Source: Tuctoria greenei (taxonomy: Eukaryota; Streptophyta; Magnoliopsida; Poales; Poaceae). Taken from it: DNA of 64,000 nucleotides. Below, piece after piece: positions 43,630 through 56,287 of the stretch. The position numbers and the translations under genes are program-made. Positions within the stretch are counted from its first letter, which is position 1. Every line of letters starts with the position of its first letter. The notes beneath the pieces were generated by a model. That model saw only the letters and a list, made by a program, of their open reading frames with translations, ran no database searches and had not been told where the DNA came from. The stretch covers positions 33,951,146 through 34,015,145 of the forward strand of contig JAYESD010000001.1 of the NCBI GenBank assembly GCA_036927565.1. The letters run 5' to 3'.

Positions 43630-46600
43630 TGTGGGGAATAGAATCCCGACATTCGAGGATCTCATTGGGTGGTGTCGTGCGATGCGACACCCACCAGTTA
43701 TACAAGAATAGAACCTGAATAGTACAAGACGAAGTATTTTATTTATCATACAGCAGAAGTTTTTACAATACTAGCGGAAGTAACAAAATATATATATCAT
43801 AGCTACGCTCTCAACACTAGCTATGCAAAAGCAAAGTTATCCATGCCTTGGATACTTTGCACTAGCAACACTCAATTAGGGTGGCGTGCAGGGTTCCCAC
43901 TCGGCTGTACACCCTGGAGGGGGTGCAACCTCATCATCAAACCCTTCATCAACTGTATAACCGGCAAAAACTCGTTAACTGCAAACGTGAGTATAAGGCT
44001 CAGCAAGACTAACCCGTCTCACTAGACATATGCAAGGGGAACACTAAAACATAGGTGAGGTGAAGCGTAAATGACTCGCCTACAAGTGGATCCTTATAAT
44101 CATGTTTTATGTAGCAAATGACATTCTCCTAGCACGGCACATCATGGGCTCCACAATCAAACAAGAAACGCTTTACCGATGATATGACATGCCCAGAGCA
44201 CAGAATGCTATTACAACTAAAGTATGGGGAAACTGTACACTTTTAATTGTACTATCTCTAAATCATGCAAGGTTGCAAAGTAATTATAATTCAATACAAT
44301 ATGATTTCCTGGCTTCTTTAGTATTTACTATGTCATGGCGCAGTGAACAAGTGGTACTCTATTACTGCAAGGGACAGTGATTGCAATCAGGACACACCCG
44401 GATAACACGACACATACGTCGTTCGGAAGTGTCAGTGAGCACACCTGTACCTACATAACACTTCAGTACTAGGCGTATATGGCCACCTTTCACAAGAAAC
44501 CCGAATGCCAAACCCATCTCACCTCCACAAACAGAAGGTCTCCGCACGAAACACCTCATGTGTCCACCGACCGATTTACACCTTACTGTCCTCAGCCCAC
44601 CCCTATCGACGGTGAGTTAGTGGGCCTCGACACCCCAGTTATTGAGTTACATCAGTTTACTAGATTCCATATGTCCATTATGTTGCCAGTACAATTCAAG
44701 CTTGTCCAAAGGGGCCGCATACAGACGGGCCTTAATCGACACAGGCAGGGCTATGCGACCGAGACTCAATTCTCTCCGCTTCCTACCCATTCCCCGCCCG
44801 GTCTCCATTTTATTATATTATGCCATTTTCTATCTAACCAATCCTGTGAGATATGTCCTACATACCTCGCGAGTAGATTCCAACTACTCGACTTCTACCG
44901 GATTTCCTATGCATTAGCAAAGCAGTTACTACAGGTCAAACTGTAACTCGTTCCAACCAATCCCTGGGATTTTTGGTCATGCATGTGGAGTATCAATCAT
45001 CCTAAACGTAATGCACAATTCATATACTACTCATCATAGTGAAAAAGTAAAATTTTATAAATGACTTAAATGCAAACCGGGGCTTGCCTTGTTGCAGGTC
45101 AGAGTCTGAGTTAATATTTGGAAGGTGCTCTTCCAAGGCTTCTGGCTCCTCCGCGACTTCGGTCACTATACGATGTGCATAGAATGCGTATATGAATGAT
45201 TTTGAAATAATAACTATAAAAAGTATACAAATTAACATCTAATGATCATAGCAAGTGGTGATATTAATTGGCTTTGGGACTTTGAAGGTAGGTATTAGGG
45301 ACTATGATAGAAGCTCTTGCAAAGAACAGGAGATGATCAAAGTAGATTGTGTTCTCCAAAATTATGGCAAGCAATCAACTTCCAAAAATTTTAGAGAGGA
45401 AACTGTAGCTTGAACATAGCTAACAGGTGATAATTAAGATAGAGGAAATTGTCCTGGTTCTAGTAAAATTTGTTTCCTAAATTTCTAATCTGGGGTGAAG
45501 GAGTTGTTGAATTTCTAAGTTGGCAAGAATTTCTGGAATTATCTTGTAATTGAATTTTTTAACCTTTTACTCAATGTTCAGTTTGTGACTGAATTAGGAC
45601 TAGGATAGTAGGTCAATTAAATCCAAGATTTTTACAGGAGCTAGTGTGTGACTAAAGGAAGACTCAGCCCAAGTTTGGGACATAATAAAGCAACTGAACA
45701 TCTGTGAAAATTCAGTAACTGAAAAAGGTAATTGAACTATACAGAGGGTTAAACAGGTGCAATGGCTCCCAAACTTTTTCTGGTAGTCAAGAATAGAAAC
45801 TAAATTTTATGTGAATTTTGGGGATTTTTCCAGTGGCCAGCGTATCTGAAAAAATTGTATTTGCATATAGAAAGATTATTTTCTACAGAATTTAACTTTG
45901 CGTTTCACAGAACCTAATTGGTACTGGCAGAAACTAGAGCTCTTGAGCTTTCAAACAAAATTTGTTTGATGATTTTTGGAGTAGTCTACAGAGAGATATT
46001 CAATTTAGAAGTTTGAACAATTTTCTGGAATTGATTTAATAACCCATTGGCGCCAGAATTCAAATTCAATCGGGCAGGTCCCATGGGCCACGTGGCATGC
46101 TCTGGTCAATGCAACACCGCGGTCCACAAATTTATTTGCGCGCAGCCGCACGGAATCCCAGCCGCATCATGATCCCGCAGCCACTGGCAGGTGGGGCCCC
46201 ACGGGGTTGTCTTCTACCACGGGCCAACGCGCGCGCGAGGCGGCGCCCGCGGCGGTGGCTCGCCGGTGAACTCGCCGCCGGTTAAACCGAAGGGCCAAAC
46301 TCGCCCAAACTCGCTGCCTGGGGGTTTTTGGAGTCGCTGAGCATGACGATGAGGTCGGTTGGACCAGAAACTCGCCGGAAATGGCCGTGCGACGGCGGCG
46401 GCGGCGGTGAGCACTCGGGCAACCTGGAACTCGCTCCAGAGTAGCTCAAACCACTCGGGACCTTGTTCAAAACCTTCATGGGATGACGCAGATCAAGGAA
46501 CTGTACGTGGAAGAGGAGGAAACAATCGGAAACTATGAGCTCGACGGCGAACCGAGTTTTCCTCACCGGCGGCGAGCAAAACTCGATTTCCTCGGCTGTT

Positions 46601-47671
46601 GCTCGATAACTTTTAGGGGTTTTTGTTCCTGTAGGAGCGCTAGGAGCTATAGAAAATATCTCTAAACAATTGCCAAGAATATTTACTTGTAGAAACGGAA
46701 TTGGAATGGAAACCTAGCGAGCTTCTTCACATCGGCCGGAAGGAAGAAGACTGATAACTTGCTCATTTCTCAATGAAAAGGGAAATGGTTTGCATCGAGA
46801 GTTAGAGCTCGACTAGGCGCACCTTTAAGCTTTTGGGATCGTGGCTTGAAACTGCGCGAGACGGCGGCGCACCACGGAGCAGAGGCGAGCGGCAACGATG
46901 GCGCGCGGCGGAGAAGGAATCGCGAGAGGGGGAACCACCGATCGGGGAAGGGGAAAACCGGAGCGGCGGCCGACCTTTTATAGGGCCGTGACAAGCAAGC
47001 AAGCAGCTCGCTGGAGCTTGCATGCACGTGCGCTGTCGAGCGGGCGAGCGCCGGTGCAGAGATGGCAGGCGGCCGACCTGACCCGTTCAGCAGAGGCTGA
47101 CCTGTGGGGCCCACAGGTCAGTCAGACCCCAACAGTAAAGTTAAAAATTCATTTAAAAATGGAAGATCAACTCAAAAAATCATGAAATTTTGTGGAGATG
47201 GTAAGTGAATTATTCTGAATACAATGGTGAACTCAAATCTTATGATCAAAGAAGTTGGAAAAGAAGTTAAAATTCAGATTTGAATTGATTCAAATTTGCT
47301 AAGCGCCTCAAAGAAAATAGCAAATGTGTTCCTAAAATCTTGAAATTTTGCAGGCAAGCTATTGAGAATATTAGAAGGTAAAGGAAAAATTTAGAGCCTC
47401 TAATTTGAATATTTTTGGCAGGGCCAATTAGTACTGCACTTTAAATTTCCTTAATAAACTTCATCCAAAATTCTAAACTTTGAAGAGAGGTGAATAGAAT
47501 CATTCTAGAATTAATGGTGAAGTCCAATACTCATGTTAATAAAATTTAACCATGAGTGAAAGAATGGTTTGGATGGTATTAAGTTAATGTGTACCACTAT
47601 ATTAGATCTCTAATATAGTTGATCACAAAACTCATAACTGAATTTACATGCCATAAAAGTGGGGTTTTACA
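43630..47671 (-). repeat. ChrA 3' LTR (about 4.0 kb)
   Basis: On the minus strand it begins TGTAAAACCCCACTTTTATGG right after the polypurine tract, has a TATA box CCCTATAAAAGG (46974-46985), a GC-rich stretch (46060-46450) and ends TATTCCCCACA at 43630. The left end was chosen as the point where CopB homology stops and a TG begins. The ORF-like stretches inside it have no known motifs. Confidence 0.65.
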
Positions 47672-47694
47672 TTCCTCTCCCCCTTAAAAGAATC
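47672..47694 (-). other. ChrA polypurine tract
   Basis: Minus-strand TTTTAAGGGGGAGAGGAA lies immediately before the LTR start TGTAAAACCCC. Confidence 0.75.
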
Positions 47695-47732
47695 TCGTCC
47701 CGAGATTACAAAATAAGGCAAAAGGAAAAGAT

Positions 47733-50655
47733 CTAACAAACATATGCAGCTAACAAGTCCGGATAGTTCGTTCTAAGATACTCCTCGCTTTCCCACGTGG
47801 CTTCTTCAGCACTGTGGTTGCTCCACAAGACCTTGTAGAAACGCAAGGTGCGGCTTCTTGTGGTGCGAGTCCTCTCATCGATGATCTGAGTTGGAAGCTC
47901 GGAATAAGTGAGATCTGGTTGGAGAGCTTCCAAATCTTCTATACGTATATCCGCTGGGATTTTGAGACATTTCCGCAACTGAGAAATGTGAAACACATTA
48001 TGGACCCCTGCCAGCGATGGCGGTAACTCCAATTGATATGCCACAGGTTCGCATCTTTTGATTATTGCGAACGGCCCAATAAAACGTGGAACTAGCTTCC
48101 CTTTCACTCCGAATCGATGGATACCATTCATAGGGGATACCCGGAGATAAACTTGATCCCCAACCTCGAAGTGAAGAGGTCGACATCGTTTGTCCGTGTA
48201 GCTCTTCTGACGAGATTGAGCGGCTTTGAGATTTTTTTGAATAATGCGTACTTGCTCTTCGGCTTCTTTTATTAAGTCGATGCCATATACCACTTGTTCA
48301 CCAGATTCGCACCAGTTCAAGGGTGTGCGACACTTCCGGCCATAAAGAGCTTCATATGGCGCCATCTGGATACTAGCCTGGTAACCGTTGTTGTACGAAA
48401 ATTCCGCCAATGGTAGATGATCATCCCAACTCCTACCATGGTGGATGGAACAGGCATGAAGCATGTCCTCTAGCACTTGATTCACCCGTTCGGTTTGTCC
48501 ATCAATCTGAGGATGATAAGCCGAGCTTCGAATCAGTTTGGTACCCAGTGCATCAGATGCTCCCAAAAGCGAGCAACAAAAATAGATCCACGATCTGAAA
48601 TGATAGTGCGGGGTACACCATGTAGACACACTATTCTGGAGATATAAAGTTCTGCATACCGCTTTACATCATACTTGACACTGACAGGTATGAAATGAGC
48701 CGATTTGCTCAACCGATCAACGATCACCCAAATTGAGTCGTGCTTATGGAGAGTGGGAGGCAACCCAACAATGAAATCCATGCTGATATCCTCCCATTTC
48801 CAAGTCGGTATGCTTAAAGGTTGAAGCTGTCCTGCTGCTTTCATATGGTCGGCCTTCACTCGCCGGCACGTATCACACTCGGATACGTATTTAGCTACTT
48901 CCCTCTTCATCCGAGTCCACCAGAACTTCTTTCTCAAATCTTGGTACATTTTGTTACTTCCCAGATGAATGGAATACTTGGATAAATGAGCTTCATCCAG
49001 TATCTTCTTCCGAAGTTCCATGTTTCGGGGTACCACTATACGGTTGTTAAACCAGAGGGTGCCCTCATCATCACTTTGGAAACATTTCATCTCCCCCTCC
49101 TTCATTCTTTGCCGAATATGCGACATCCCCTTGTCCTCCTTCTGAGCCGCCATAATATCCTCTTTGATAGTAGGAATGAGAGCTAGGTTGTAGAGTGCCC
49201 CATATGGAACCAAGTAGAGGCTCGGTTCTCCTTCCATTTAGGTAATGGAAAGATTGTTGACATGGGACTTGCGGCTCAGTGCATCTGCGACTACATTCGC
49301 CTTGCCTGGATGGTAGTAGATCTCAATCTCATAGTCCTTGATCAATTCTAACCATCTCCGTTGTCGCATATTCAAATCCTTCTGGGTGAAAATGTATTTC
49401 AAGCTCTTGTGATCAGTGTAGAGGTGTACTAGATTACCCAGTAAATAATGCCTCCACATCTTCAATGCCAGTACCACAGTAGCGAGCTCAAGATTGTGAG
49501 TCGGGTAGTGCTGCTCAAGGTTCCGGAGCTGCCGTGACCCATACGCGATCACTCTTTGCTCTTGCATCAATACACAACGCAAACCAATCCCAGATGCGTC
49601 GCATTAGACATCAAATGATTTGGTTGTGTCTGGTTGGGATAAAACTGGTGCCGTTGTAAGGTGTTTCACCAATGCTTTGAAACCTGCCTCACATGCCTCA
49701 GTCCATACATACTTCTGCCCTTTCTTCAGAAGTTTTGTCATTGGTTTAGCTATCTTGGAGAAATTGGGTATAAACCTCCGGTAATATCCTACTAAACCTA
49801 GGAAACTTCAGACTTCATGTATAGACTTTGGAGACTCCCATTTGTGGACTTGCTTGATCTTGCTTGGATCAACTGCAATCCCTTCTGCTGATATGATGTG
49901 CCCTAAAAATGGCACTTGGTTGATCCAGAATTCACACTTGCTGAACTTAGAATATAGTTGGTGGTCCCGTAATCATTGAAGCACGATACGCAAGTGTTGA
50001 GCATGTTCTTCTTCGGATTTTGAATACACAAGTATGTCGTCAATGAAGACTATGACAAACTTGTCCAATTCAGGCATAAACATCGAGTTCATGAGATACA
50101 TGAAATGAGCCGGTGCATTGGTCAATCCGAAGGACATAACAAGGTACTCATACAGTCCATACCTCGTCGAGAATGCTGTCTTTGGTATATCTTCTGGTCG
50201 GATTCTAATCTGATGATAACCAGAACGAAGATCCATCTTCGAAAATACTTTAGCACCCACCAATTGATCGAATAGAATATCAATGCATGGTAGTGGATAC
50301 TTGTTCTTGATAGTGACAACATTAAGTGGACGATAGTCTACGCACAGTCTCAAGGTCTTATCTTTCTTTTCTACGAACAGTGCAGAACAACCCCATGGTG
50401 ATGAACTGGACGAATGAAACCCTTGTTCTCAAGTTCGGTTAACTGCTCCTTAAGTTCTGCAAGTTCCTTGGGTGCCATCTTGTAGGGTGGTCTTGAGATT
50501 GGTACTGTTCCCGGTGCAAGTTCAATCTTGAACTCTATATCTCTTTCTGGGGACATACGAGGAAGATCTTCTGGAAACACGTCCGGGTATTCACATACTA
50601 GTGGAATATCCTTAAGTTCCATAATCTCAGTATTGTGAGTAGATGAATTCACTAG
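47733..50655 (-). pseudogene. ChrA pol: RT, RNase H, integrase, chromodomain-like tail
   Basis: RT: LCVDYRPLNVVTIKNKYPLP, FSKMDLRSGYHQIRI, catalytic FIDDILVYSKS (about 50020-50060). RNase H: CVLMQEQRVIAYGSRQL, YPTHNLELATVVLALKMWRH, LYTDHKSLKYIF, NVVADALSRK. Integrase: zinc-binding HLSKYSIH...CDTCRR, then WKWEDISMDFIVGLP (D), TIISDRGSIF (D), GQTERVNQVLEDML (E), GDQVYLRVSPMNG and the tail KVLWSNHSAEEATWESEEYL. Catalytic residues are all present. Breaks: frameshift near 50390, TGA/TAG stops near 49975, 49800 and 49600, a stop at 49238 and a frameshift near 48600. The frame ends at 47733, followed by the polypurine tract. Confidence 0.9.
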
Positions 50656-50715
50656 AATGGCTTTCTCAAGCTTGAGGACTTGAGAGGGATGGAGTGGAGA
50701 ATTTAGATATATTTT

Positions 50716-52245
50716 TCAAGGGACCATATCTAGAATAGCACCATGATATTGTAACCATGCCATTCCCAAGATGAAATCTAATTTTTGATGCTCTAGTATC
50801 AGAAGTGAAGTAAGATATATGGTTCCATCTAGGTTCAGTGGTATCCCAGGAACCAATTCATTTGTTACTATTTTCCCAGCTGGAGTGCTAATCACATATG
50901 GAGTTTTGGTGGAGATAACAGGAAATTGACTTTTAATGACAAAAGATTTACTAATGACATTGTGTGAAGCTCCGGAGTCAAAGAGTATGACTACGGGATG
51001 ATTGAAGATAGAGAACGTACCCGTGAGCACGGGTGCGCCTTCCGGAACGTCCTCGATGGCGAGGTGGTGGATGTTGCCGGGTCTGGTGGCTGGCTTCTTG
51101 GGCTGGTTGCGGGGTTGGTTGGCCCCCTGGTAGGATGATTGCCCTCCGCCTTGTCGATTCTGTGGACAGTCCTTGGCGAAATGCCCCGTGCGTCCACACG
51201 TGAAACACGTGTACGGGGTTTGGCCAGTACGAATGGGAGGACGGAATCCCGGTGCACATGGTGGAGGTGGAAGTGCACGTGGGATCATCCCTTGTTGTTG
51301 CTGCGGTCGAACTCCAGAGTTGCTGAACTGGCGACCACTGAACATTGATGGTCGTGATGGCGGTTGCCACCTCTGGCCGGATGGTGATCGATACACCATA
51401 TGATACTTCTGAGGAGCACCACCTCTGCTGCCCTGCGGAGCACTCCTCTTCTTTTTATCTGAGGACAGCTCGCGCATAGCGTCCTCCTGCATGATAGCGG
51501 CATTGACGATGTCGTTGAAGCTACCGCGGTTGAATAGGACAAGCTTGTCCTTCAACTTGGGGTTCAAACCCCGGTAGAAGCATTTGCGCTTCCGATCTTC
51601 GGTATTCACTTGGTCCTGAGCGTATTGGGCCAAGTGGTTGAATGATTTAGAGTACTCGTACGCACTCCTTCCTCCCTGCCTTAGCTCCAAGAACTCTTGA
51701 AGCTTCCTCCTCATAATCCCGAGAGGGATGTGGTAGGCGCGGAACGCCTCCCGGAATTTGGCCCAGCTTACGACATGGCCTGCGGGGCGTGCGTCAAGGT
51801 AATTGGCCCACCATGCGCCAGCAGACCCCTGCAGTTGCTGTGCTGCAAATAGCGTCTTCTGCTATTCGGTTACCTCGAGTAAACCGAACTTTCCTTCAAT
51901 GGTGCGGAGCCAATTATCCGCCTCCAACGGTTCATCGGCCTCTCTGAAGACCGGTGGATGTGTTGATGAGAAATCAGAGTAGGAACTCTGATATTGTTGA
52001 CGCGGTCCATCATCTTGTCGCCCCCCTTGACGGGACGAGTGCCGCACCAGAGTTCGCAGTAGCTCGATTTGCTCATCGCGCGAGCCGAGCACTGCAGCGA
52101 GAACCTCCGCGAGGTTCCTCAAAAGTGTGGGCGGAGGTGGTGGAGGTGGTTGCGTTTGAGGCGTATTCTGCCACGGGGGTGGTGTGTCATCCCCCTGCCC
52201 TCCACTTGAGCCTCCCACTTCTGGGGCTGCACGTGTACGCACCAT
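50716..52245 (-). pseudogene. ChrA gag and protease
   Basis: ATG at 52245 (MVRTRAAPEVGG). A Pro-rich N-terminus is followed by LRTIEGKFGLLEVTE and a TAG (51862-51864), after which the retrotrans_gag core continues (RAYHIPLGIMRRKLQEFLEL, GGRSAYEYSKSFNHLAQYA). The zinc knuckle CFTCGRTGHFAKDCP is at about 51165-51210. The protease motif ILFDSGASHNVISKSF (about 50940-50990) has the DSG catalytic triad and GMAWLQYHGAILD follows. The frame stops at 50716; the pol frame resumes after it. Confidence 0.88.
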
Positions 52246-52627
52246 GCTGCAATACAACGATTCACACCATAAGTCTCATTGCCTCAAGTTCATCCTTCCA
52301 TATAAATAGTAATGCGGTAGGTAACAATAGATGATGCATAACATTCACATATATTTATAAAGCACAAACTTTATACAATCTATATTATCTTGGACAAAGT
52401 TTACAATAGAACTCCAAAAATAGACATACTTCATTTAAAGAAGTCGTCTCATCTATGCTTGGTCACCACAAGTCGTCATGTCTATGTCATTGTACACCCA
52501 CCTCGCTACTATTTACAACAAGACTCAAAAAGTCGCAAAATACGCGTGGTGTTTACTACACATCATTACACTCGACCTAAAGTGATAAGTACATCAACAC
52601 TGCCCTCTACTCATAAAACTCGACCTC
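52246..52627. other. ChrA non-coding stretch between the upstream ORF and gag
   Basis: About 380 bp, AT-rich, no frame and no recognised motif; probably a leader or intergenic part of the ChrA genomic RNA. Confidence 0.6.
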
Positions 52628-53572
52628 CTAAGGATCTTCTTCTTCCTCGTCATCCTCAGGATTAGGCACCACTGGTATTGGTGCTGGAGCAGAAGATGAT
52701 GCCTTGTTCAAAAGCGACGTCCTTTTGGCAATCTTAGCTTGCCAATCTGTCTGTATCATAAACATCCTCCAGGCCTCGTTCTCCTGCTGAGCCTGCTCAC
52801 AGCTGGTCCTCCAGCTCTGAGCCTCCACTCTGGACTGATCCCGATCTGCAGTCACCGCACTCAACTGGGTGTCCCGCTGGTGTCCATAGAGTAGGCTCGC
52901 CTCCAAGTCAATTTCCATCTCTAGAGTCTCCTGGCGAGACGCGGCTAAATCCATAACAACGTCATGCCATTGATTCTCCCTAAGGTTCAAACGATGGTTG
53001 AGAGGAGCCATCATATCACTAAGTCCATCATTTGCCCACTCAAAGTGATCCGCTCGAATCATGGCTTGCTTCAGATTATCCGTCAATTCTTTTATGCATG
53101 CCCTTTGATTACCCTTCCCGCGATGTGATGCGGATGCATACACTGCTAAGGCTGTTGCGGATGTTTCACCGTGATTGTCCACCTCCGCAAGCAAACGGGT
53201 TGCCCAAGCTTCAGAAGCCCTGCCGTTAACTGGAAAGAACTCATACGGAGTACCCACCAGATTACGGTAATGAAGTTTGCAAAACCTCCCTATGGAAACA
53301 CTTGCGGCGTAGCTCCATGTTTCCTCTAATATCAACCCTTTGATCTTGATGGAGTATGGAGCCCATTCGAGGTGCGGTGGACCAGCAGGCACATCTACGT
53401 AGATGGTGCAACTCCACATACCACTTTCCTGGAACTTCTTGCCCCAATAGCTAGGCAACACCAGGTAGCCAAACTGGCGAAGCAACCTAACAAACACGTC
53501 CGGGAAACCGGTTTGCCCGGTGCACGTGGAGAACACCCATCCATTAGGTAACTAAATTCTTGGTGCTGCCAT
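52628..53572 (-). pseudogene. ChrA upstream ORF (orf0-like), function unknown
   Basis: Minus-strand ATG at 53572 opens MAAPRI, then a TAG in codon 7 (Gln expected), then 302 open codons from LPNGWVFSTCTGQTGFPDVF to a Glu/Asp tail (PEDDEEEEDP). Visible parts: an N-terminal domain with FVRLLRQFGYLVLPSYWGKK and CTIYVDVP; a middle region LLAEVDNHGETSATALAVYA; a Gln/Arg-rich predicted coiled coil in the last 100 residues. The sequence just before the ATG, TTTGTCCACAG, looks like a splice acceptor. As far as I recall, RIRE3 carries such an orf0 upstream of gag; its role is not known. Apart from one stop this is the best preserved frame of ChrA. Confidence 0.7.
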
Positions 53573-53639
53573 CTGTGGACAAACATACCCGGATGTCACT
53601 ACACAGTATAGGTATTCAACTCAATCAATGATAATGTTG

Positions 53640-56287
53640 GACAAAAGAAAATATCCATAATCAATTGATCCAAGAAAATCTGCAAACTGGAAATGATCAC
53701 AGTTCTGGTTCAGCTGACCTTCCTGTATCAACCCAAAAGTTTCATACAGGAAATGCCAGAATTGAGAGTTAAGTTGAATATAAAAGTTGTAGTACACTTC
53801 AAAACCTTTCCAGATTGTACTCATACAGATCCAGGTGAAGTAATATGAAGAATCTATACAGGTTTTAATTTGACTCAAGTTTTCTGGAAATTTTGACAGA
53901 ACCTCTCCTGTATATGGGCTCCGAGTTGATCTTTTGTTTCATGACTTGTTTTTGAGTTTTACTTTAAGTGGGCCTAGGGACGTCGTGCCTAACTCTTTTA
54001 GAGCCCATGTGGGACTCTGAACCGACCCCTACTTATCTCAAACTCGAAATCCATCTAACCCTAGCCTCCACCTCTATATAAACAAACCCCACCCGTTGAC
54101 TTGACATCTATTTGCCACTTTTCCATCACACCCAAACCCTAGCTCGTGGATAGCTGCCACCAAGGAGGGAGAAAGAGATCTAGAACAAGAAGAAGAAGAG
54201 GAGGAAATGAAAGAGGATCAAGATCTCCATCAAGTTTCATTCTCCATAACCAATTCATCTTCAAGTTCATCATCAACCCTAGATCTTCAAGATCCAAGTG
54301 TTACCTCCAAGATCCTTGATTCATTAGAGTTCTAAACGCCTGGTATACCTTCTATTCTCTTTTACTTACGTGAATTCAACCCTGTCTCCCCAAATTCACG
54401 TCGATCTAGAAAACCCTAGTTCGCTAGTCCTGCGAAGTGCGGACTTGTCCGGTCCCTAGCGGACTAGTCCGATTTTCCTAGTTAATTTCTGTTGAATTAA
54501 TTCTAAAATTAGATCGAATCAACTCCAAACCTATGTAGACTTCTCAATAACCACTGTAATTGATTAATAAACATCATTAACAACTTATTAACAAGTTTCA
54601 CCTTGCATTTGCATCAATCATGCATGTCGTGTCATATTGAGTAATATTTGTGCACTTTTTGATTGTGTTTCTTGTCTTGTATTTTCATTGTGTGAATTAG
54701 ACGAATTTGCGCTAGAGAGTGCCGCGGAGGATCTCCAGCACCAAGAGTTTGAAGGCTTTGACCCGAATAAATCCCAAGAGCAAGGCAAGTGTCCTTGAAG
54801 CATATTGATCCTATTTTGAAATAAATGTTTTGTTTGCAAACTGCATGCTTGTGTCAATTGGATGGGAATCCTATGGTAGGAAGTTTACTGTCTTTGTTTA
54901 ACCACCTGTCACCTGGAACACATGGTAGAGAGTCGGGATGGGTTTTTTACCCTTTTTGCTCTTCTTAATCAATTGGGATCGGAAAACAACTATACCATTT
55001 AACTTAATTATGCATTTATGAGATTATGATTAACATGAACTGGTTAATATGATATGTTAATGGGTGATCTAAGAAAGCCGAGTATGTGGATGGGTTGGAA
55101 GTTATGGTGGTTTGCTTGCTTTAGATCTAAGGACCGGTTCGTGGAGCGACCATCCAGGATTTACAGTGCCACCACGAGGCCAAGTATGGATGCGATGTAG
55201 CTGATAAAATAGGGTTTTGCTAGTGCTATTTGGACCATTAAGGATGCTCGGGGAAGGGTTACTCAGATTGGGTTTGTTGATGATTGGTGGGACTACCCTG
55301 GGATCCGAATGGCTCAAGAGGGGGCCCTTGGTTGAAGATGTGCTCAATTGGAGGCATCGCCACTGGTGAAACCTCAGTGGGGTCTAAATAGGATAGTAAT
55401 ACCTTTGTAAACGCTATTTTGTGATCTCTTGGCTACACACCAACGGAAGTGTGAGACGGCATAATAGAGGTTCTAGTCACTTCAAGGTGATGAAATCACA
55501 AACACGTGGGTAAAACGGTACAAACTCTGCAAAGTAATTAAAACTATCATGATAGCCGTGCTCCCTGTTATGAGCAACCTGGACCCTCACATGATTAGAG
55601 GAAACTTGGTATTGGGATGGTTTGGTTATGGTTATGGTTTGGTAATGGTTATGATTAATAATATGGTTATGGCTGGTTATAAATTGAATCATAGTTTATG
55701 ACAATGGTTATGGTTATTGGTAATGAGAAATCTGGAATATGGATGATGGTAGTGAATATGGACTGGTATTATGATGGGTTATTTCACATACATATAATAC
55801 ATTGCTTTTCAAATATTTAATGTACTTTTCAGCACTTAGCCATTATTACATTCGTCATTTGAATCAACTACATGTCATACTTTCCACACTTGCTGAGTAC
55901 GCCATGTACTCACCCTTGCAATTCCCCCACCAACAGTTGCAGGTTAGAATTGAGAGTATAACGATGATAATGCGGAGTTCTAGGTCGTGTCTACCATCAG
56001 CTTTGCCTGTGGAGTGTTGGAGCTGCGCTATCCCTTTTGCTTATGCTTCTTAGCTGCTTAGTTTGCTTAGTTTAGTTGTTTTCACTGCATTAGTTCAAAT
56101 TTTTTATTAATGTTCATTAGAGCTTGTATTCAACGATATTCTAAATTTTGTAATAAAAGTGGTTAATTAATCTTGTTATGTGGTAATTTTCTGTATATCC
56201 TTTTGTGAATGCACTCGTGTATGTGTGTTGAACGTCCTGGGCACACATATGCGTTCACTTGGTTCATTTTCGGAACCGGGTGTCATA
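53640..56287 (+). repeat. Plus-oriented LTR fragment of another gypsy element
   Basis: No coding region. Plus-strand promoter signals are visible: TATA box CTATATAAAC (54074-54083), then a purine-rich leader with GAAGAAGAAGAGGAGG (about 54190-54206) and an ATG. A (GGTTATG)n-like stretch is at 55618-55715. Near the right end is AATAAAAG (about 56152) and the end CCGGGTGTCATA at 56287, resembling grass chromovirus LTR ends (...CCGGGTGTCACA). It lies directly in TatC integrase. Its left end is joined to ChrA at about 53640 and no TG start is seen, so it is truncated or chimeric. The exact boundary is uncertain. Confidence 0.55.
55618..55715 (+). repeat. Degenerate GGTTATG-rich stretch
   Basis: Repeats of GGTTATG, GGTTTGGTAATGG and ATGGTTATGG in the LTR fragment; a low-complexity or short-period array of about 100 bp. 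Confidence 0.7.

Larger units (their letters stand above)
43630..53640 (-). mobile_element. ChrA: RIRE3-like chromovirus (Ty3/gypsy, Tekay/Del type), 5' LTR missing
   Basis: On the minus strand: an extra ORF (53572-52628), gag-protease (52245-50716), RT-RNase H-integrase with a chromodomain-like tail (50655-47733), polypurine tract and 3' LTR (47671-43630). An extra ORF upstream of gag is, as I recall, described for the rice element RIRE3. The C-terminal SAEEATWESEEYLR resembles plant chromovirus tails. No minus-oriented 5' LTR or PBS follows the extra ORF; instead a plus-oriented LTR fragment is joined at about 53640 (exact point uncertain). The left flank is CopB gag. Confidence 0.8.

Noticed and set aside
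44479..44946. 155-codon open stretch (+)
   Set aside because: Lies in the ChrA LTR, antisense to its transcription direction, no recognisable domain.
46097..47185. GC-rich open stretches as a gene on either strand
   Set aside because: Inside the ChrA LTR, overlapping frames on both strands, no motif; the composition explains them.
53640..56287. 5' LTR of ChrA
   Set aside because: Promoter and poly(A)-like signals point to the plus strand, opposite to ChrA, and the ends do not match the ChrA 3' LTR (TGTAAAACCCC...).
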